DNA of 13,246 nt from an uncultured Eggerthella sp. (GTDB taxonomy: Bacteria > Actinomycetota > Coriobacteriia > Coriobacteriales > Eggerthellaceae), in assembly GCA_900544455.1 (NCBI GenBank), contig UQVJ01000048.1, positions 1-13,246 of the forward strand, given 5' to 3'. The translations under genes and the position numbers were made by a program. Shown here piece after piece: positions 13,238 through 13,246 of this stretch; the stretch's first letter is position 1, and each line of letters begins with the position of its first letter. Under the pieces are notes generated by a model. The model saw nothing but the letters and a program-made list of their open reading frames with translations. It made no database searches and was not told the origin of the DNA.

Positions 13238-13246
13238 GGGAAAGAA

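Overview
The window looks like an accessory region of an anaerobic, moderately GC-rich actinobacterium, most likely a gut Coriobacteriia (Eggerthella-like). This rests on codon and protein style and on the gene mix (type I R-M, AbiE remnant, HypA, ferredoxin-rich redox proteins). No marker gene fixes the species.

Region 1 (1-6640) is a complete type I restriction-modification locus read on the minus strand: promoter, hsdR, an unrecognised 231-residue protein, hsdM, and an hsdS that stops after one target-recognition domain (TRD). Facing it on the plus strand is the second half of an HsdS (1-717, cut by the window edge). The two halves share an inverted repeat of 19 bases with one mismatch (37-55 and 691-709), in the same reading frame of the central HsdS helix. 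Inverting the segment between them would join the halves into a full-length specificity subunit of about 390 residues. The locus therefore looks like a phase-variable type I system caught with one hsdS truncated. No recombinase is in the window.

Region 2 (6640-8240) is decayed mobile DNA. It holds a short gene with an in-frame stop, a cluster of TTTAGTGA repeats forming an 18-bp perfect palindrome, the end of an IS3-family element, an AbiEi antitoxin whose AbiEii toxin partner was cut off after eight codons by that IS remnant, and the 3' half of a tRNA gene with its terminator. The tRNA half looks like an integration (att) scar and has short repeat arrays on both sides.

Region 3 (8240-9310) holds a truncated, frameshifted gene (one membrane segment plus a SecB-like domain) and a frameshifted 3' fragment of another hsdS. 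The fragment ends in the same kind of palindromic motif as the invertible locus.

Region 4 (9485-13246) is an intact cassette: a TetR regulator with its terminator on the minus strand, and, divergent from it, hypA (nickel metallochaperone), a cysteine-rich protein with two [4Fe-4S] ferredoxin motifs and a C-terminal membrane anchor, and a multi-spanning membrane protein with a SRPBCC-like domain. The three plus-strand genes look like one operon under the TetR protein. No hydrogenase or urease subunit and no hypB is visible, so the target of this HypA is unknown.
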